The position numbers and the translations under genes are program-made. DNA of 64,000 nt from Bosea sp. 29B. GTDB taxonomy: Bacteria > Pseudomonadota > Alphaproteobacteria > Rhizobiales > Beijerinckiaceae. The notes beneath the pieces were generated by a model. It saw only the letters and a list, made by a program, of their open reading frames with translations. It was not told where the DNA came from and ran no database searches. The first letter of the stretch is position 1, and the number at the start of each line of letters is the position of its first letter. Shown one piece after another: positions 43,258 through 51,701 of this stretch. The stretch spans positions 4,865,625 to 4,929,624 of the forward strand of contig NZ_LR733817.1 in assembly GCF_902506165.1 (NCBI RefSeq), given 5' to 3'.

Positions 43258-44028
43258 ATGGAACCGCTGAGCAAACGTCACGCAGACATTCTCGATATCC
43301 TCGGCAAGCGCGGCTATGTCGCGATCGAGGAGATCGTCTCAGCCTTCAACGTCACGCCGCAGACGGTTCGGCGCGATCTGCAGGACCTTGCCGACCGCGG
43401 CTTGCTGCGACGCCATCACGGCGGAGCGAGCGCCAACCTTTCGACGGCGAATACCGACTACGGCCTTCGTGTCGTCGAGACGGCGGGGGAGAAGGCCGCG
43501 ATGGCCCAGGCCGCCGCCGAGCTGGTGACGCCGGGCACGTCGCTGTTCATGACGCCAGGCACGACGATGGACGCGCTCGCCAAGGCGATCGCCGAGCGCC
43601 GCCCGCGCGGCCTGCGCGTCGTCACCAACAGCACGGCCGCCGCCGCGATCCTCGACAAGTGCCCGGAGATCTCGATCCTGATCACGGGCGGCCACTGGCT
43701 CGGGCCGAACCGCGCCTGCGGCGGCATGCACGCCGCCGCGTTCATCGAGAATTATCGCTGCGATCTGCACATGACGAGCATCGGCGGCATCGACGCGGCC
43801 GGGAACCTGCTGGAATACCGCGACGACGAGGCCGTAGTCGGGCGCACCATGCTGCGCAATGCTCGCCGCTCGGTGCTCCTCGCCGACCACACCAAGTTCA
43901 GCCGGGTAGCCATGTCGCGCCTGGCGCATCTCAGCGAGATCTCGACGCTGGTCACGGACCGACAGCCGGCTCCTGCGACGGCACAAATGATCCGCGACAC
44001 CCGCTGCGAGCTGATCGTAGCCGGCTGA
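43258..44028 (+). CDS. DeoR/GlpR-family transcriptional repressor
   Basis: A 256-residue repressor. The N-terminal HTH (KRHADILDILGKRGYVAIEEI ... VTPQTVRRDLQDLADRGLLRRHHGG) is the DeoR signature. The C-domain is the ribose-phosphate-isomerase-like sugar-phosphate sensor (GTTMDALAKAIAERR, TNSTAAAAIL, ADHTKFSR). It likely senses a phosphorylated intermediate of the kinase-aldolase route and controls both that kinase and the importer operon. Hairpin 44066-44099 follows. Confidence 0.9.
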   Translation: MEPLSKRHADILDILGKRGYVAIEEIVSAFNVTPQTVRRDLQDLADRGLLRRHHGGASANLSTANTDYGLRVVETAGEKAAMAQAAAELVTPGTSLFMTPGTTMDALAKAIAERRPRGLRVVTNSTAAAAILDKCPEISILITGGHWLGPNRACGGMHAAAFIENYRCDLHMTSIGGIDAAGNLLEYRDDEAVVGRTMLRNARRSVLLADHTKFSRVAMSRLAHLSEISTLVTDRQPAPATAQMIRDTRCELIVAG

Positions 44029-44065
44029 TCACGCAACGGTGAGCGCCGGCGCGTTGCGCGTCGCG

Positions 44066-44099
44066 GGGGCGGGCTCCTATCCTATGAGGAGGCCGCCCC
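44066..44099. terminator. Hairpin after deoR
   Basis: GGGGCGGGCTCCT and AGGAGGCCGCCCC pair with one mismatch around an 8-nt loop. GC-rich and without a T-run; probable transcript end for deoR. Confidence 0.5.
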
Positions 44100-44168
44100 G
44101 CGCCATATGGGCGTTTCCCGCCGCGGCCGCGTCAGTCGAAAAAATCCTATCGTCGAAAGAGACACGTC

Positions 44169-45215
44169 ATGCGCTATCAAACGCTTGGCCAGACCGGCCT
44201 GCTCGTCTCCGAACTGTGCCTGGGCACCATGACCTTCGGAGGCGGTGACACCGGCATCTGGGGCAATATCGGCCGGCTCGACCAGCAGGAGGCCGATGCG
44301 CTGGTGAAGACCGCGCTCGATGCCGGCATCAATTTCATCGACACCGCCAATGTCTACGCCGAGGGCAATTCCGAGCAGATCACCGGCCAGGCCCTGCGCA
44401 ATCTCGGCATCGCTCGCGACGAGGTCGTGGTCGCCACCAAGGTTTTCGGCCGGATGGGGCAGGGGCCGAACGGCTCGGGCGCCAGCCGCTACCATATCCT
44501 CGAGCAGGCCAAGGCCAGCCTGAAGCGGCTCCAGCTCGACCATATCGACCTCTACCAGATCCATGCCTTCGACAGCGTCACGCCGATGGAGGAGACGCTG
44601 AAAGCACTCGATGCGCTCGTCCGGCAGGGGCTGGTGCGCTATGTCGGCGTCTCCAACTGGGCGGCCTGGCAGGTCGCCAAGGCGCTCGGCATCTCCGAGC
44701 GGAAGCATCTTGCCCGCATCGCCTCGCTGCAGGCCTATTACACCATTGCCGGCCGCGACCTCGAGCGCGAGATCGCGCCGATGCTGCTCTCCGAGAAGGT
44801 CGGGCTGATGGTCTGGAGCCCGCTCGCCGGCGGCCTGCTTTCCGGCAAATACGACCGCCGCAACGAGCAGGGCGGCGAGGGCCGGCGGGCGAGCTTCGAC
44901 TTCCCGCCGGTCGATCGCGAGCGCGGCTATGATGTGATCGACGCGATGCGGCCGATCGCCGAGGCGCACAAGGCCAGCGTCGCGCAGGTGGCGCTCGCCT
45001 GGCTGCTGCACCAGCCGGCCGTGACCAGCGTGATCGTCGGCGCCAAGCGGCCTGAGCAACTCGCGGAGAATATCGCTGCGAGCGAGATCACGTTGACTGC
45101 TGACGAACTGGCGAAGCTCGACGCCGTCAGCGCCCTGCCGAAGGAATATCCGGGCTGGATGCTGGAGCGCCAGGGCGCCAACCGGACCAAGCCCGATCCG
45201 CGCCGGGTGGGCTGA
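44169..45215 (+). CDS. Aldo/keto reductase
   Basis: A 348-residue NADPH-dependent oxidoreductase of the (beta/alpha)8 AKR fold, YghZ/Gpr-like subgroup. Catalytic D-Y-K-H set: FIDTANVYAEG (Asp, Tyr), VVATKVFG (Lys) and DLYQIHAFDS (His). The cofactor motif SVIVGAKRPEQLAENIAA lies near the C-terminus. Broad aldehyde specificity is usual. Free-standing, convergent with the methionine sulfoxide reductase gene. Confidence 0.9.
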   Translation: MRYQTLGQTGLLVSELCLGTMTFGGGDTGIWGNIGRLDQQEADALVKTALDAGINFIDTANVYAEGNSEQITGQALRNLGIARDEVVVATKVFGRMGQGPNGSGASRYHILEQAKASLKRLQLDHIDLYQIHAFDSVTPMEETLKALDALVRQGLVRYVGVSNWAAWQVAKALGISERKHLARIASLQAYYTIAGRDLEREIAPMLLSEKVGLMVWSPLAGGLLSGKYDRRNEQGGEGRRASFDFPPVDRERGYDVIDAMRPIAEAHKASVAQVALAWLLHQPAVTSVIVGAKRPEQLAENIAASEITLTADELAKLDAVSALPKEYPGWMLERQGANRTKPDPRRVG

Positions 45216-45219
45216 GCCG

Positions 45220-45711
45220 TCAGAAGCGGTCGCTGGCTTCGAGATAGAGGCTGGCAATCGCTTCGATGCCGGCCTGGTCGTCGGCGTCGAAACGGCCGGG
45301 CTCGGGGCTGTCGAGGTCGATCACGCCGATCACCTCGCCGTCGCAGATCAGCGGCACGACCAGCTCCGAGCGCGAGGCGGCGTCGCAGGCGATATGGCCG
45401 GGGAAGGAGTGGACGTCCTCGACCAGCACCGACTCACGCTTTGCGACGGCCGTGCCGCAGACGCCGCGCCCGACCGGGATGCGCACACAGGCCGGCTTGC
45501 CCTGGAACGGGCCGAGCACCAGTTCGCCGCCGCGCATCAGATAGAAGCCGGCCCAATTGAGAGTCGGCATCGCATCATAGAGCAGCGCCGAGAGGTTGGC
45601 GGCGTTGGCGATCGCGTCGCGCTCGCCATGCAGCAGGCCTTCGAGCTGCTGCACGAGCTCCCTGTAGAAGCCGGGCTTGTCGCTGGCCGATATCGTCGCC
45701 GCCTGGAACAT
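45220..45711 (-). CDS. msrC: Free methionine-(R)-sulfoxide reductase (GAF domain)
   Basis: A 163-residue cytosolic GAF-domain enzyme reducing free Met-R-sulfoxide. The three catalytic/resolving cysteines of fRMsr are C75, C85 and C109 (GKPACVRIPVGRGVCGTAVA ... HIACDAASRSELVVPL), matching C84, C94 and C118 of the E. coli protein. Length is normal. Stand-alone repair of oxidised methionine is the expected role. Confidence 0.92.
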   Translation of the reverse strand: MFQAATISASDKPGFYRELVQQLEGLLHGERDAIANAANLSALLYDAMPTLNWAGFYLMRGGELVLGPFQGKPACVRIPVGRGVCGTAVAKRESVLVEDVHSFPGHIACDAASRSELVVPLICDGEVIGVIDLDSPEPGRFDADDQAGIEAIASLYLEASDRF

Positions 45712-45769
45712 CGCTCGCCTCCGTAAAGTCGAGGCTGGATATGCGCCGCCCGAGCGGATTTTGCGAGGG

Positions 45770-45871
45770 TTATCGCCGGTCGGAAGGCGGGGGGCAGCTG
45801 CGCGTCCAGAGCAGGAAGGCGGAGAGCCGCCGCAGCTGCCGTGTGGCGAAATAGAGCACGTAGACCATCAT
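45770..45871 (-). CDS. Possible 33-residue basic hydrophobic peptide
   Basis: MMVYVLYFATRQLRRLSAF followed by LLWTRSCPPPSDRR. A GGAG sits four bases before the ATG, and the peptide has a membrane-compatible N-terminus with an Arg-rich middle. There is no other support. The surrounding 45712-46087 stretch otherwise holds only the hairpin at 46060-46083. Could be chance. Confidence 0.22.
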   Translation of the reverse strand: MMVYVLYFATRQLRRLSAFLLWTRSCPPPSDRR

Positions 45872-46059
45872 GCGTCTCCAGATCGGGAGCCCACGACAAT
45901 CTCGTGGCGCTTTTAGCTTTGGTGACGCGGTGCAAGCTGCTCCGGCAAATCCCGCGACCGGCCCGCATCGCTGCGGTCCGATCTTCAAATCATTCGCAAT
46001 CACCGCTGCGGGGTCAATGAAACGGGTGTTCAAAGATTTGATGACAGCAGGTGGAATTG

Positions 46060-46083
46060 TCCCCGGCGGTGGCCCGCCGGGGA
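46060..46083. terminator. Hairpin after the NtaA/SnaA-type monooxygenase gene
   Basis: TCCCCGGCGG-TGGC-CCGCCGGGGA, a perfect 10-bp stem with a tetraloop, lying five bases beyond the minus-strand monooxygenase stop. Likely 3' end of that transcript. Confidence 0.6.
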
Positions 46084-46087
46084 ATAT

Positions 46088-47413
46088 TCAGGCGAAATGC
46101 CGGTTGGCCGGCCTCGGCAGGCCCAGATGGTCGCGCAGAGTCGGCCCCTGGTACTCCCGGCGGAACAGGCCGCGACGCTGCAGTTCCGGCACGACCTTGT
46201 CGACGAAGTCGTCGAGCCCCTCCGGCAGATAGGGGAACATCACGTTGAAGCCGTCGCTGCCGCGCTCGGTGAGCCATTGCTCCATCTCGTCGGCGATCGT
46301 CTTCGGCGTGCCGACGAAGGCGAGTCCGCCATAGCCGCCGAGCCGCTGGGCGAGCTGGCGGACGGTCAGGTTCTCGCGGCGGGCGAGCGCGATCGTCCGC
46401 TCGCGGCCGCTCTTGCTGTGATTGGTCTCGGGGATTTCGGGCAGCGGGGCATCCGGATCGAAGCCGGTGGCGTCATGGCCGAGCGCGATCGAGAGCGAGG
46501 CGATGGCGCTGTCGTAATGCACGAAGGAATCGAGCAGCGCCCGCTTCTCGCGGGCTTCCTCGACGCTGTCGCCGACGACGGTCAGCACACCCGGCAGGAT
46601 CTTGAGATGATCGGGATTGCGGCTGATAGCCTCCATCCGGCCCTTCACATCGGCATAGAAAGCCTGGCCGGCGGCGAGCGTTCCATGCGCAGCGAACACG
46701 ACCTCGGCCGTCTCCGCCGCGAGCTGCCGGCCGGACTCGGAGGCGCCGGCCTGGACGATCACCGGCCAGCCCTGCGGCGGCCTCGCGATATTGAGCGGCC
46801 CGCGCACCGAGAGATGCTCGCCCTTGTGATCGATGCGTCGCATTTTACCCGGATCGAAATAAAGCCCACTCTCGCGATCGCGGATGAAGGCGTCGTCGGC
46901 GAAGGAATCCCACAGGCCGGTGACGACATCGTAGAACTCGCGCGCCCGGTCATAGCGCTCGCCATGGTCGACCTCGGCGTCGAGGCCGAAATTCAGCGCC
47001 GCGTCCGGATTCGAGGTGGTGACGATGTTCCAGCCGGCGCGGCCGCCGCTGATATGGTCGAGCGAGGCGAAGCGCCGGGCGATGTGATAGGGCGCGTCGA
47101 AGGTGGTCGAGGCGGTGGCGACGAGGCCGATGCGCTCGGTCGCGCCGGCGAGTGCCGAGAGCAGGGTGAACGGCTCGAACGAGGTCACCGTGTGGCTGCG
47201 CCTCAGCGCCTCGACCGGCATGTTCAGCACGGCGAGATGGTCGGCCATGAAGAAGGCGTCGAACTTGCCGGCCTCCAACTTCTGGGCGAAGCGCTTGAGA
47301 TGCCCGAAATTGAAGTTCGCATCGGGATAGGCGCCGGGATAGCGCCAGGCGCCGGTATGGATGCTGACGGGGCGCATGAAGGCCCCGAGATGAAGCTGGC
47401 GCGCGGTCGTCAT
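46088..47413 (-). CDS. LLM-class flavin-dependent monooxygenase, NtaA/SnaA/DszA (SoxA) family
   Basis: A 441-residue FMNH2-dependent oxygenase. Family segments are GAWRYPGAYPDANFNFGHLKRFAQ (in parts), FFMADHLAVL, SFEPFTLLSALAGATERIGLVATASTTF and RAGWNIVTTSNPDAALNFG. Relatives oxidise nitrilotriacetate, EDTA, dibenzothiophene sulfone and alkylated sulfur compounds. No flavin reductase or transporter adjoins it, so the substrate is open. The ATG of MTTARQLHLG is chosen over an ATG nine codons upstream because GAGG lies just before it. Confidence 0.85.
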   Translation of the reverse strand: MTTARQLHLGAFMRPVSIHTGAWRYPGAYPDANFNFGHLKRFAQKLEAGKFDAFFMADHLAVLNMPVEALRRSHTVTSFEPFTLLSALAGATERIGLVATASTTFDAPYHIARRFASLDHISGGRAGWNIVTTSNPDAALNFGLDAEVDHGERYDRAREFYDVVTGLWDSFADDAFIRDRESGLYFDPGKMRRIDHKGEHLSVRGPLNIARPPQGWPVIVQAGASESGRQLAAETAEVVFAAHGTLAAGQAFYADVKGRMEAISRNPDHLKILPGVLTVVGDSVEEAREKRALLDSFVHYDSAIASLSIALGHDATGFDPDAPLPEIPETNHSKSGRERTIALARRENLTVRQLAQRLGGYGGLAFVGTPKTIADEMEQWLTERGSDGFNVMFPYLPEGLDDFVDKVVPELQRRGLFRREYQGPTLRDHLGLPRPANRHFA

Positions 47414-47588
47414 GGCTGGCCTCGGCAGGCGGTTGCTCAATGGAGGCTGAGCTATGCCTGCCTTAGCCGGCGCGCCATGGCGCCGCGCAAAAAGCCAAGA
47501 ATCGTCTCCGGGGAGCGACCAGAGTAGAGGGTTCGTCTCAGTTCGCGCGGAAGCCGGAGAAGTTCCGTTCTGGGCCGGCTAGCCTCCT

Positions 47589-47687
47589 CGTCATGGTCGG
47601 GCTTGTCCCGACCATCCACGTCTTCCTTCGGGCAAGGCAGTGTTCAAGACGTGGATGCTCGCCACAAGGGCGAGCATGACGCGTTGG
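47589..47687. repeat. Type B 99-bp cloverleaf repeat, copy 2
   Basis: Same architecture and length as 37011-37109; here the left side hairpin GTCGGG-CTTGT-CCCGAC is perfect. It lies between the NtaA-type gene and the end of the TRAP dctP gene. Confidence 0.9.
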
Positions 47688-47698
47688 TGCCAGCTTCC

Positions 47699-48694
47699 TC
47701 AGACAGCCGCCTTCTTGATCGCGTCCAGCACGTCGCTGCCGTACTTGCCGACGAACTCCTTCTCGACCTCGGCGGTGACGACCTTGGCCAGGGAGTCGCG
47801 ATCAGGATTCTCGACCGCCTGCATGCCGGCCTTCTTCAGCGCGTCGAGGCTGGACCCTTCCGTATCCTCGTTCATCTTGCGCTGGATACCGGCGCATTCG
47901 AGCGCGATCGCAGCCAGCATCTGCTGGATGTCGGCCGGCATCGCGTCGAACTTGCTCTTGTTCATCACGACCGGGCCGGTGGTGAAGGCGTGGCGCGTCA
48001 GCGAGAGATGCTTCTGCACCTCGTTGAACTTGGCGTTGAGGATCAGCGTGACCGGGTTCTCCTGGCCGTCGACCGTGCCGGTCTCCAGCGCGGTGAAGAG
48101 CTCGGTGAAGGCCATCGGGGTCGGGATCGCGCCGAGCAGCTGGAAGGCCTTGATATGGGCCGGGTTCGGCGTGGTGCGGATCTTCAGGCCCTTGAGGTCG
48201 GCGGCGGTTGCGACAGGGCGGCGGTTGTTGGTGAGGTTGCGCCAGCCGATCTCCCAGGTGGCGAGGGCCTTGAGGTTCGAGCCTTCGAGCTCCTTGCGCA
48301 GGCCGTCGCCGATCGGGCCGTCCATCACTGCGGCCGCGTGCTTGCGGCTCTGGATCAGGAAGGGCAGGTCGAGCACGTTGAGCTTGGGTGCGAGGCCGGT
48401 GAAGAACGGGTTGCCGGTCAGGCAGATGTCGAGCGAGCCGCCGCGCACCGCGCTGATCGTCTGCGCATCGGAGCCGAGCGCGCCGTTCGGGAAGACCTGG
48501 ACCTCGTAGCGGCCCTGGCTCTTGGCCTTGACCTGCTCGGCAAAGAGCAGGGCGGCCTTGTGCCAGCTGTCGGCCTCCGGATGTGGGTGGGCGAAGCGCA
48601 ATTTCGTCGCCTGGGCCAGGACCGGGCGGCCGATGGCGAAGAGGGCGATGCCGGCGCCGGCGCCGGTGAGGGCGGTTCTGCGGGTGATGGTCAT
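47699..48694 (-). CDS. dctP: TRAP transporter substrate-binding protein (DctP family)
   Basis: A 331-residue periplasmic receptor. The signal carries TRR (MTITRRTALTGAGAG), possibly Tat, cleaved near VLAQA. The DctP ligand region is present: LKGLKIRTTPNPAHIKAFQLLGAIPTPMAFTELFTALETGTVDGQENP in the usual position (Arg for carboxylate in IRTTPN). The ligand should therefore be an organic acid. It is last in the amidohydrolase-DctQ-DctM-DctP operon. Confidence 0.9.
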   Translation of the reverse strand: MTITRRTALTGAGAGIALFAIGRPVLAQATKLRFAHPHPEADSWHKAALLFAEQVKAKSQGRYEVQVFPNGALGSDAQTISAVRGGSLDICLTGNPFFTGLAPKLNVLDLPFLIQSRKHAAAVMDGPIGDGLRKELEGSNLKALATWEIGWRNLTNNRRPVATAADLKGLKIRTTPNPAHIKAFQLLGAIPTPMAFTELFTALETGTVDGQENPVTLILNAKFNEVQKHLSLTRHAFTTGPVVMNKSKFDAMPADIQQMLAAIALECAGIQRKMNEDTEGSSLDALKKAGMQAVENPDRDSLAKVVTAEVEKEFVGKYGSDVLDAIKKAAV

Positions 48695-48744
48695 GATGGC
48701 GTCCTCCGGTCTTGTCGTTGGTTGGGCAGGCAGAGCAGGGCGCG

Positions 48745-50028
48745 TCAGCGCCCGTAGAGCCAGCGCGCCGGGACCGTGACGATCTCGGGCACGAAGATCA
48801 GCAGAAGCAGGATGGCGAGCTGCGCCAGCAGGAACGGCATCACCCCCTTGATGACGCGGTCCATCGGGATGCGGCCGACGGCACAGACGACGTTGAGCAC
48901 CGTGCCGACGGGCGGGGTGAGAAGGCCGATGGCGTTGTTGATGATGAACATCACGCCGAAATAGACCGGGTCGATCCCGGCCTGCTTGACGATCGGCATC
49001 AGCACCGGCGTCAGGATCAGCACGGTCGGGATGAAGTCGAGCGCGGTGCCGACGATGACGACGAGGAACATCATCGCCAGCATCAGCAGCGTCTTGTTGT
49101 CGATCAGCGGGCCGAGCAGGGCCGAGACCTGGGCAGGGATGTCAGCGATGGTGATCAGCCAGGCCGAGACCATTGCCGCCGCGACCAGGAACATCACCGC
49201 CGCCGAGGTCTTCAGCGCCGCGAGCAGGGCCGGGCGCAGATGCTCGAACTTCAGCTCGCGATAGATGAAGCCGCCGACGAAAGCGGCATAGACCGCCGCG
49301 ACCACCGCTGCTTCCGTCGGCGTGAAGGCGCCGGCCTTCATGCCGCCGATGATCAGGAACGGCAGGCCGAGCGCCCAGAGCCCGTCCAGGACCGCCTGGC
49401 CGATCTCGCGCAGGTTGGCGCGCTTCGCACGGGCGGTCGGCTCGTCGCGCGCGACGATGTACCAGGTGAGGATCAGCGCAAGGCCCATCAGAATGCCGGG
49501 CACGATGCCGGCGATGAAGAGCCGCGTGATCGAGACGCCGGCGGCGACGCCGAAGACGACGAAGCCGATCGAGGGCGGGATCACCGGCGCGATGATGCCG
49601 CCGGCCGAGATCAGCCCGGCGGCGCGCGGCAGGTTGTAGCCGGCCTGGCGCATCATAGGCAGCAGGATCGCGGCGAGCGCCGCAGTGTCGGCGACGGCCG
49701 AGCCGGAAATGCTCGCCATCACCAGCGCCGCCAGCACCGCGACATAGCCGAGCCCGCCGCGGACATGGCCGATCAGCGTCACCGCCAGCGCGATGATCCG
49801 GCGCGACAGGCCGCCGGCATTCATCAGTTCGCCGGCCAGCATGAAGAAGGGCACCGCCATCAGCGGGAAGGAATCGGCGCCGCCGATCAGGTTCTGCGCC
49901 AGGATCTGCGAGTCGAAGGTGCTGAGCTGCAGCATCAGCGCGACGCCGCAGACCAGCAGCGCCATGGCGATCGGCATGCCGAGCGCCATCGCCCCGATCA
50001 GCGAGCCCAGGAAGATGAAGACGGTCAC
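48745..50028 (-). CDS. dctM: TRAP transporter large permease (DctM)
   Basis: A 427-residue membrane protein with about twelve helices. Family segments: SGSAVADTAALAAILLPMM, GGIIAPVIPPSIGFVVFG and LTPPVGTVLNVVCAVG. It forms the Na+-driven channel with DctQ. The ATG overlaps the dctQ stop by four bases. Confidence 0.92.
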   Translation of the reverse strand: MTVFIFLGSLIGAMALGMPIAMALLVCGVALMLQLSTFDSQILAQNLIGGADSFPLMAVPFFMLAGELMNAGGLSRRIIALAVTLIGHVRGGLGYVAVLAALVMASISGSAVADTAALAAILLPMMRQAGYNLPRAAGLISAGGIIAPVIPPSIGFVVFGVAAGVSITRLFIAGIVPGILMGLALILTWYIVARDEPTARAKRANLREIGQAVLDGLWALGLPFLIIGGMKAGAFTPTEAAVVAAVYAAFVGGFIYRELKFEHLRPALLAALKTSAAVMFLVAAAMVSAWLITIADIPAQVSALLGPLIDNKTLLMLAMMFLVVIVGTALDFIPTVLILTPVLMPIVKQAGIDPVYFGVMFIINNAIGLLTPPVGTVLNVVCAVGRIPMDRVIKGVMPFLLAQLAILLLLIFVPEIVTVPARWLYGR

Positions 50029-50570
50029 GAGCGCTTCTCCGCCGCCTGCTGGTTCTCGAAGGCGGTGAGTTCCTCCGATTCCGCCCCGACGACGAGCTCG
50101 TCATCGGGCATGCGGCCGGTCAGCAGCCGCGTCAGCGCGATCAGGTTGAGCGCGCCGATGCCGACGCCGCCGACGAGCCCGGCAAGATAGGTCACAGCGA
50201 CCGGGACGCCGGTGACCGGCTGGTGGTTCTCGATATTGATCACGCCCTGCTGCCAGCAACCGACGACCAGCATGCCCATGCAGAGCAGCGACAGCGCCTC
50301 GACCGCGAGCCGGCACCACCAGCGGCCGTTGCGGCCGAGCATGGTGACGACGGTGGTCATGCCGAGATGCTGGCCGTCCTTCGCCACCAGGAAGGCGCCG
50401 CCGAAGGTCAGCCAGACGAAGATCAGCCGCGACAATTCCTCCGAGGAGATGATGCCGGAGCTGAAGGCGTAGCGCAGCACGACATTGCCGAAGACCATGG
50501 CGATCATCACGACGAAGCCGGCGATCAGCACATCCTCGATCAGGCGCAGGAGCAGGGCGCGGAGTTTCAT
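50025..50570 (-). CDS. dctQ: TRAP transporter small permease (DctQ)
   Basis: A 181-residue membrane protein with four helices. EELSRLIFVWLTFGGAFLVAKDGQHLGM is the DctQ signature region. ATG shares one base with the stop of the amidohydrolase gene (TGATG). The C-terminus is a charged cytoplasmic tail. Confidence 0.9.
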   Translation of the reverse strand: MKLRALLLRLIEDVLIAGFVVMIAMVFGNVVLRYAFSSGIISSEELSRLIFVWLTFGGAFLVAKDGQHLGMTTVVTMLGRNGRWWCRLAVEALSLLCMGMLVVGCWQQGVINIENHQPVTGVPVAVTYLAGLVGGVGIGALNLIALTRLLTGRMPDDELVVGAESEELTAFENQQAAEKRS

Positions 50571-51535
50571 CAGGCGGCTCCTTCGGCGGCGAGCCCGTAC
50601 CAGCGCGCGGCGTTGTCGTGGAACAAAGCGAGGCGCTCGGCGGCTGGCCGCTGGCGGACCGCGGCCTTGAACACGTCGAAGATCGTGCCGAACGAGGCGC
50701 AGAGGCTGTCGACGGGGAAATTGCTGGCGAAAGCACAGCGACTGGCGCCGAAGGCCGCGATCACGCCGTCGATCACCGGCGCCTGCAGCTCCAGCGTCCA
50801 GGCCTGTCCGGGCACGCCGATGCCGGAAATCTTGGCGACGACGTTCGGCTCGCGCGCCAGCCGGCCCAGCGCCGCGCGCCAGGCGGCAAGGCCCTCAGGA
50901 CTGCGGTCGGCCGGCAGGCCGGCATGGTTCAGGATGATGGTGGTCTCGGGGAAGTCGCGGGCGAGCTCGGCGGCTTCGTCCAGATGCCACCAGGGCGTTT
51001 GCAGGTCGAAGCTGAGTCCGGCGCCGGCGAGCAAAGCATAGCCATCGCGCCATTTGGCATCGCGCATCGAGCCGGGCGCAGCGAAATCCAAACGGTGATC
51101 CGCGCGGGCGACGGCTCTTGGCTTGTGCCGGACGCTGCGGACCAGGGGCATCTCGCGATAGGCCACGACGACCTCGCCGACATCGGCGCGGTCGAGCCAG
51201 ATCTGGCCGATCGCGGCGCTCGGCAGGCCATGCTCGTGCGCGACCTCGGACGCCCAGCGCATCTCGCCGATCGGATCGCGCGGGTCCCATTCGCCTTCCA
51301 TCAGCACGCTGCCGACGACGAGATGCCCGTCGATGGCGCGGCGATAATCGGCCGGCATGAAGTCGCGCTTGATCGCGCTGTAGTCGCCATAGCGGAAGGC
51401 GACCGGGTGGTCGCTCAGCCAGGGATGATAATTGCGCGCGAGGTCGAAGAAGTGGTGGTGCGCGTCGATGATCGGCAGGTCGTCATCGCTGCCGGAGGCG
51501 AGGAAGCGGGCGCGCTGGTCGGAGCTTGCCGGCAT
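50570..51535 (-). CDS. Amidohydrolase / lactonase-like protein (COG3618)
   Basis: A 321-residue TIM-barrel metal hydrolase. PIIDAHHHFFD gives the HxH metal pair (H26, H28); ILNHAGLP and CAFASNFPVDSLCASFGTIFDVF carry the later His and the Asp-like position (here SNFPVD). The family includes L-fucono- and L-rhamnono-lactonases and 2-pyrone-4,6-dicarboxylate hydrolase. Co-translated with a TRAP importer, so it probably acts on the imported acid or its lactone. Confidence 0.82.
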   Translation of the reverse strand: MPASSDQRARFLASGSDDDLPIIDAHHHFFDLARNYHPWLSDHPVAFRYGDYSAIKRDFMPADYRRAIDGHLVVGSVLMEGEWDPRDPIGEMRWASEVAHEHGLPSAAIGQIWLDRADVGEVVVAYREMPLVRSVRHKPRAVARADHRLDFAAPGSMRDAKWRDGYALLAGAGLSFDLQTPWWHLDEAAELARDFPETTIILNHAGLPADRSPEGLAAWRAALGRLAREPNVVAKISGIGVPGQAWTLELQAPVIDGVIAAFGASRCAFASNFPVDSLCASFGTIFDVFKAAVRQRPAAERLALFHDNAARWYGLAAEGAA

Positions 51536-51670
51536 GGCTCAGCTCCGCTGCGGCGGAAGGCAGGTGTGGTTCGGGCTGTGCCCGGCCGGTCCGGTGCTTG
51601 CGCCCGTCATCCCTGCCTCCCGATCGTTTCCTCAGCGGTCGCCCGCTTTCGATTAGTTCTATCTGAGTGT

Positions 51671-51685
51671 TGTATGCTGCATACA
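51671..51685. promoter_or_regulatory. GntR-like palindrome upstream of the TRAP operon
   Basis: TGTATGC-T-GCATACA, a perfect 7-1-7 inverted repeat preceded by T (TTGTATGC). It resembles the 53872-53891 and 57847-57862 sites and lies 136 nt before the amidohydrolase start. Confidence 0.5.
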
Positions 51686-51701
51686 GAATGTTGCCGCGGA
51701 G

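Noticed and set aside
48712..50190. 492-codon plus-strand open frame opposite dctM/dctQ
   Set aside because: Low-complexity Arg/Asp/His antisense translation; dctM and dctQ are unambiguous.
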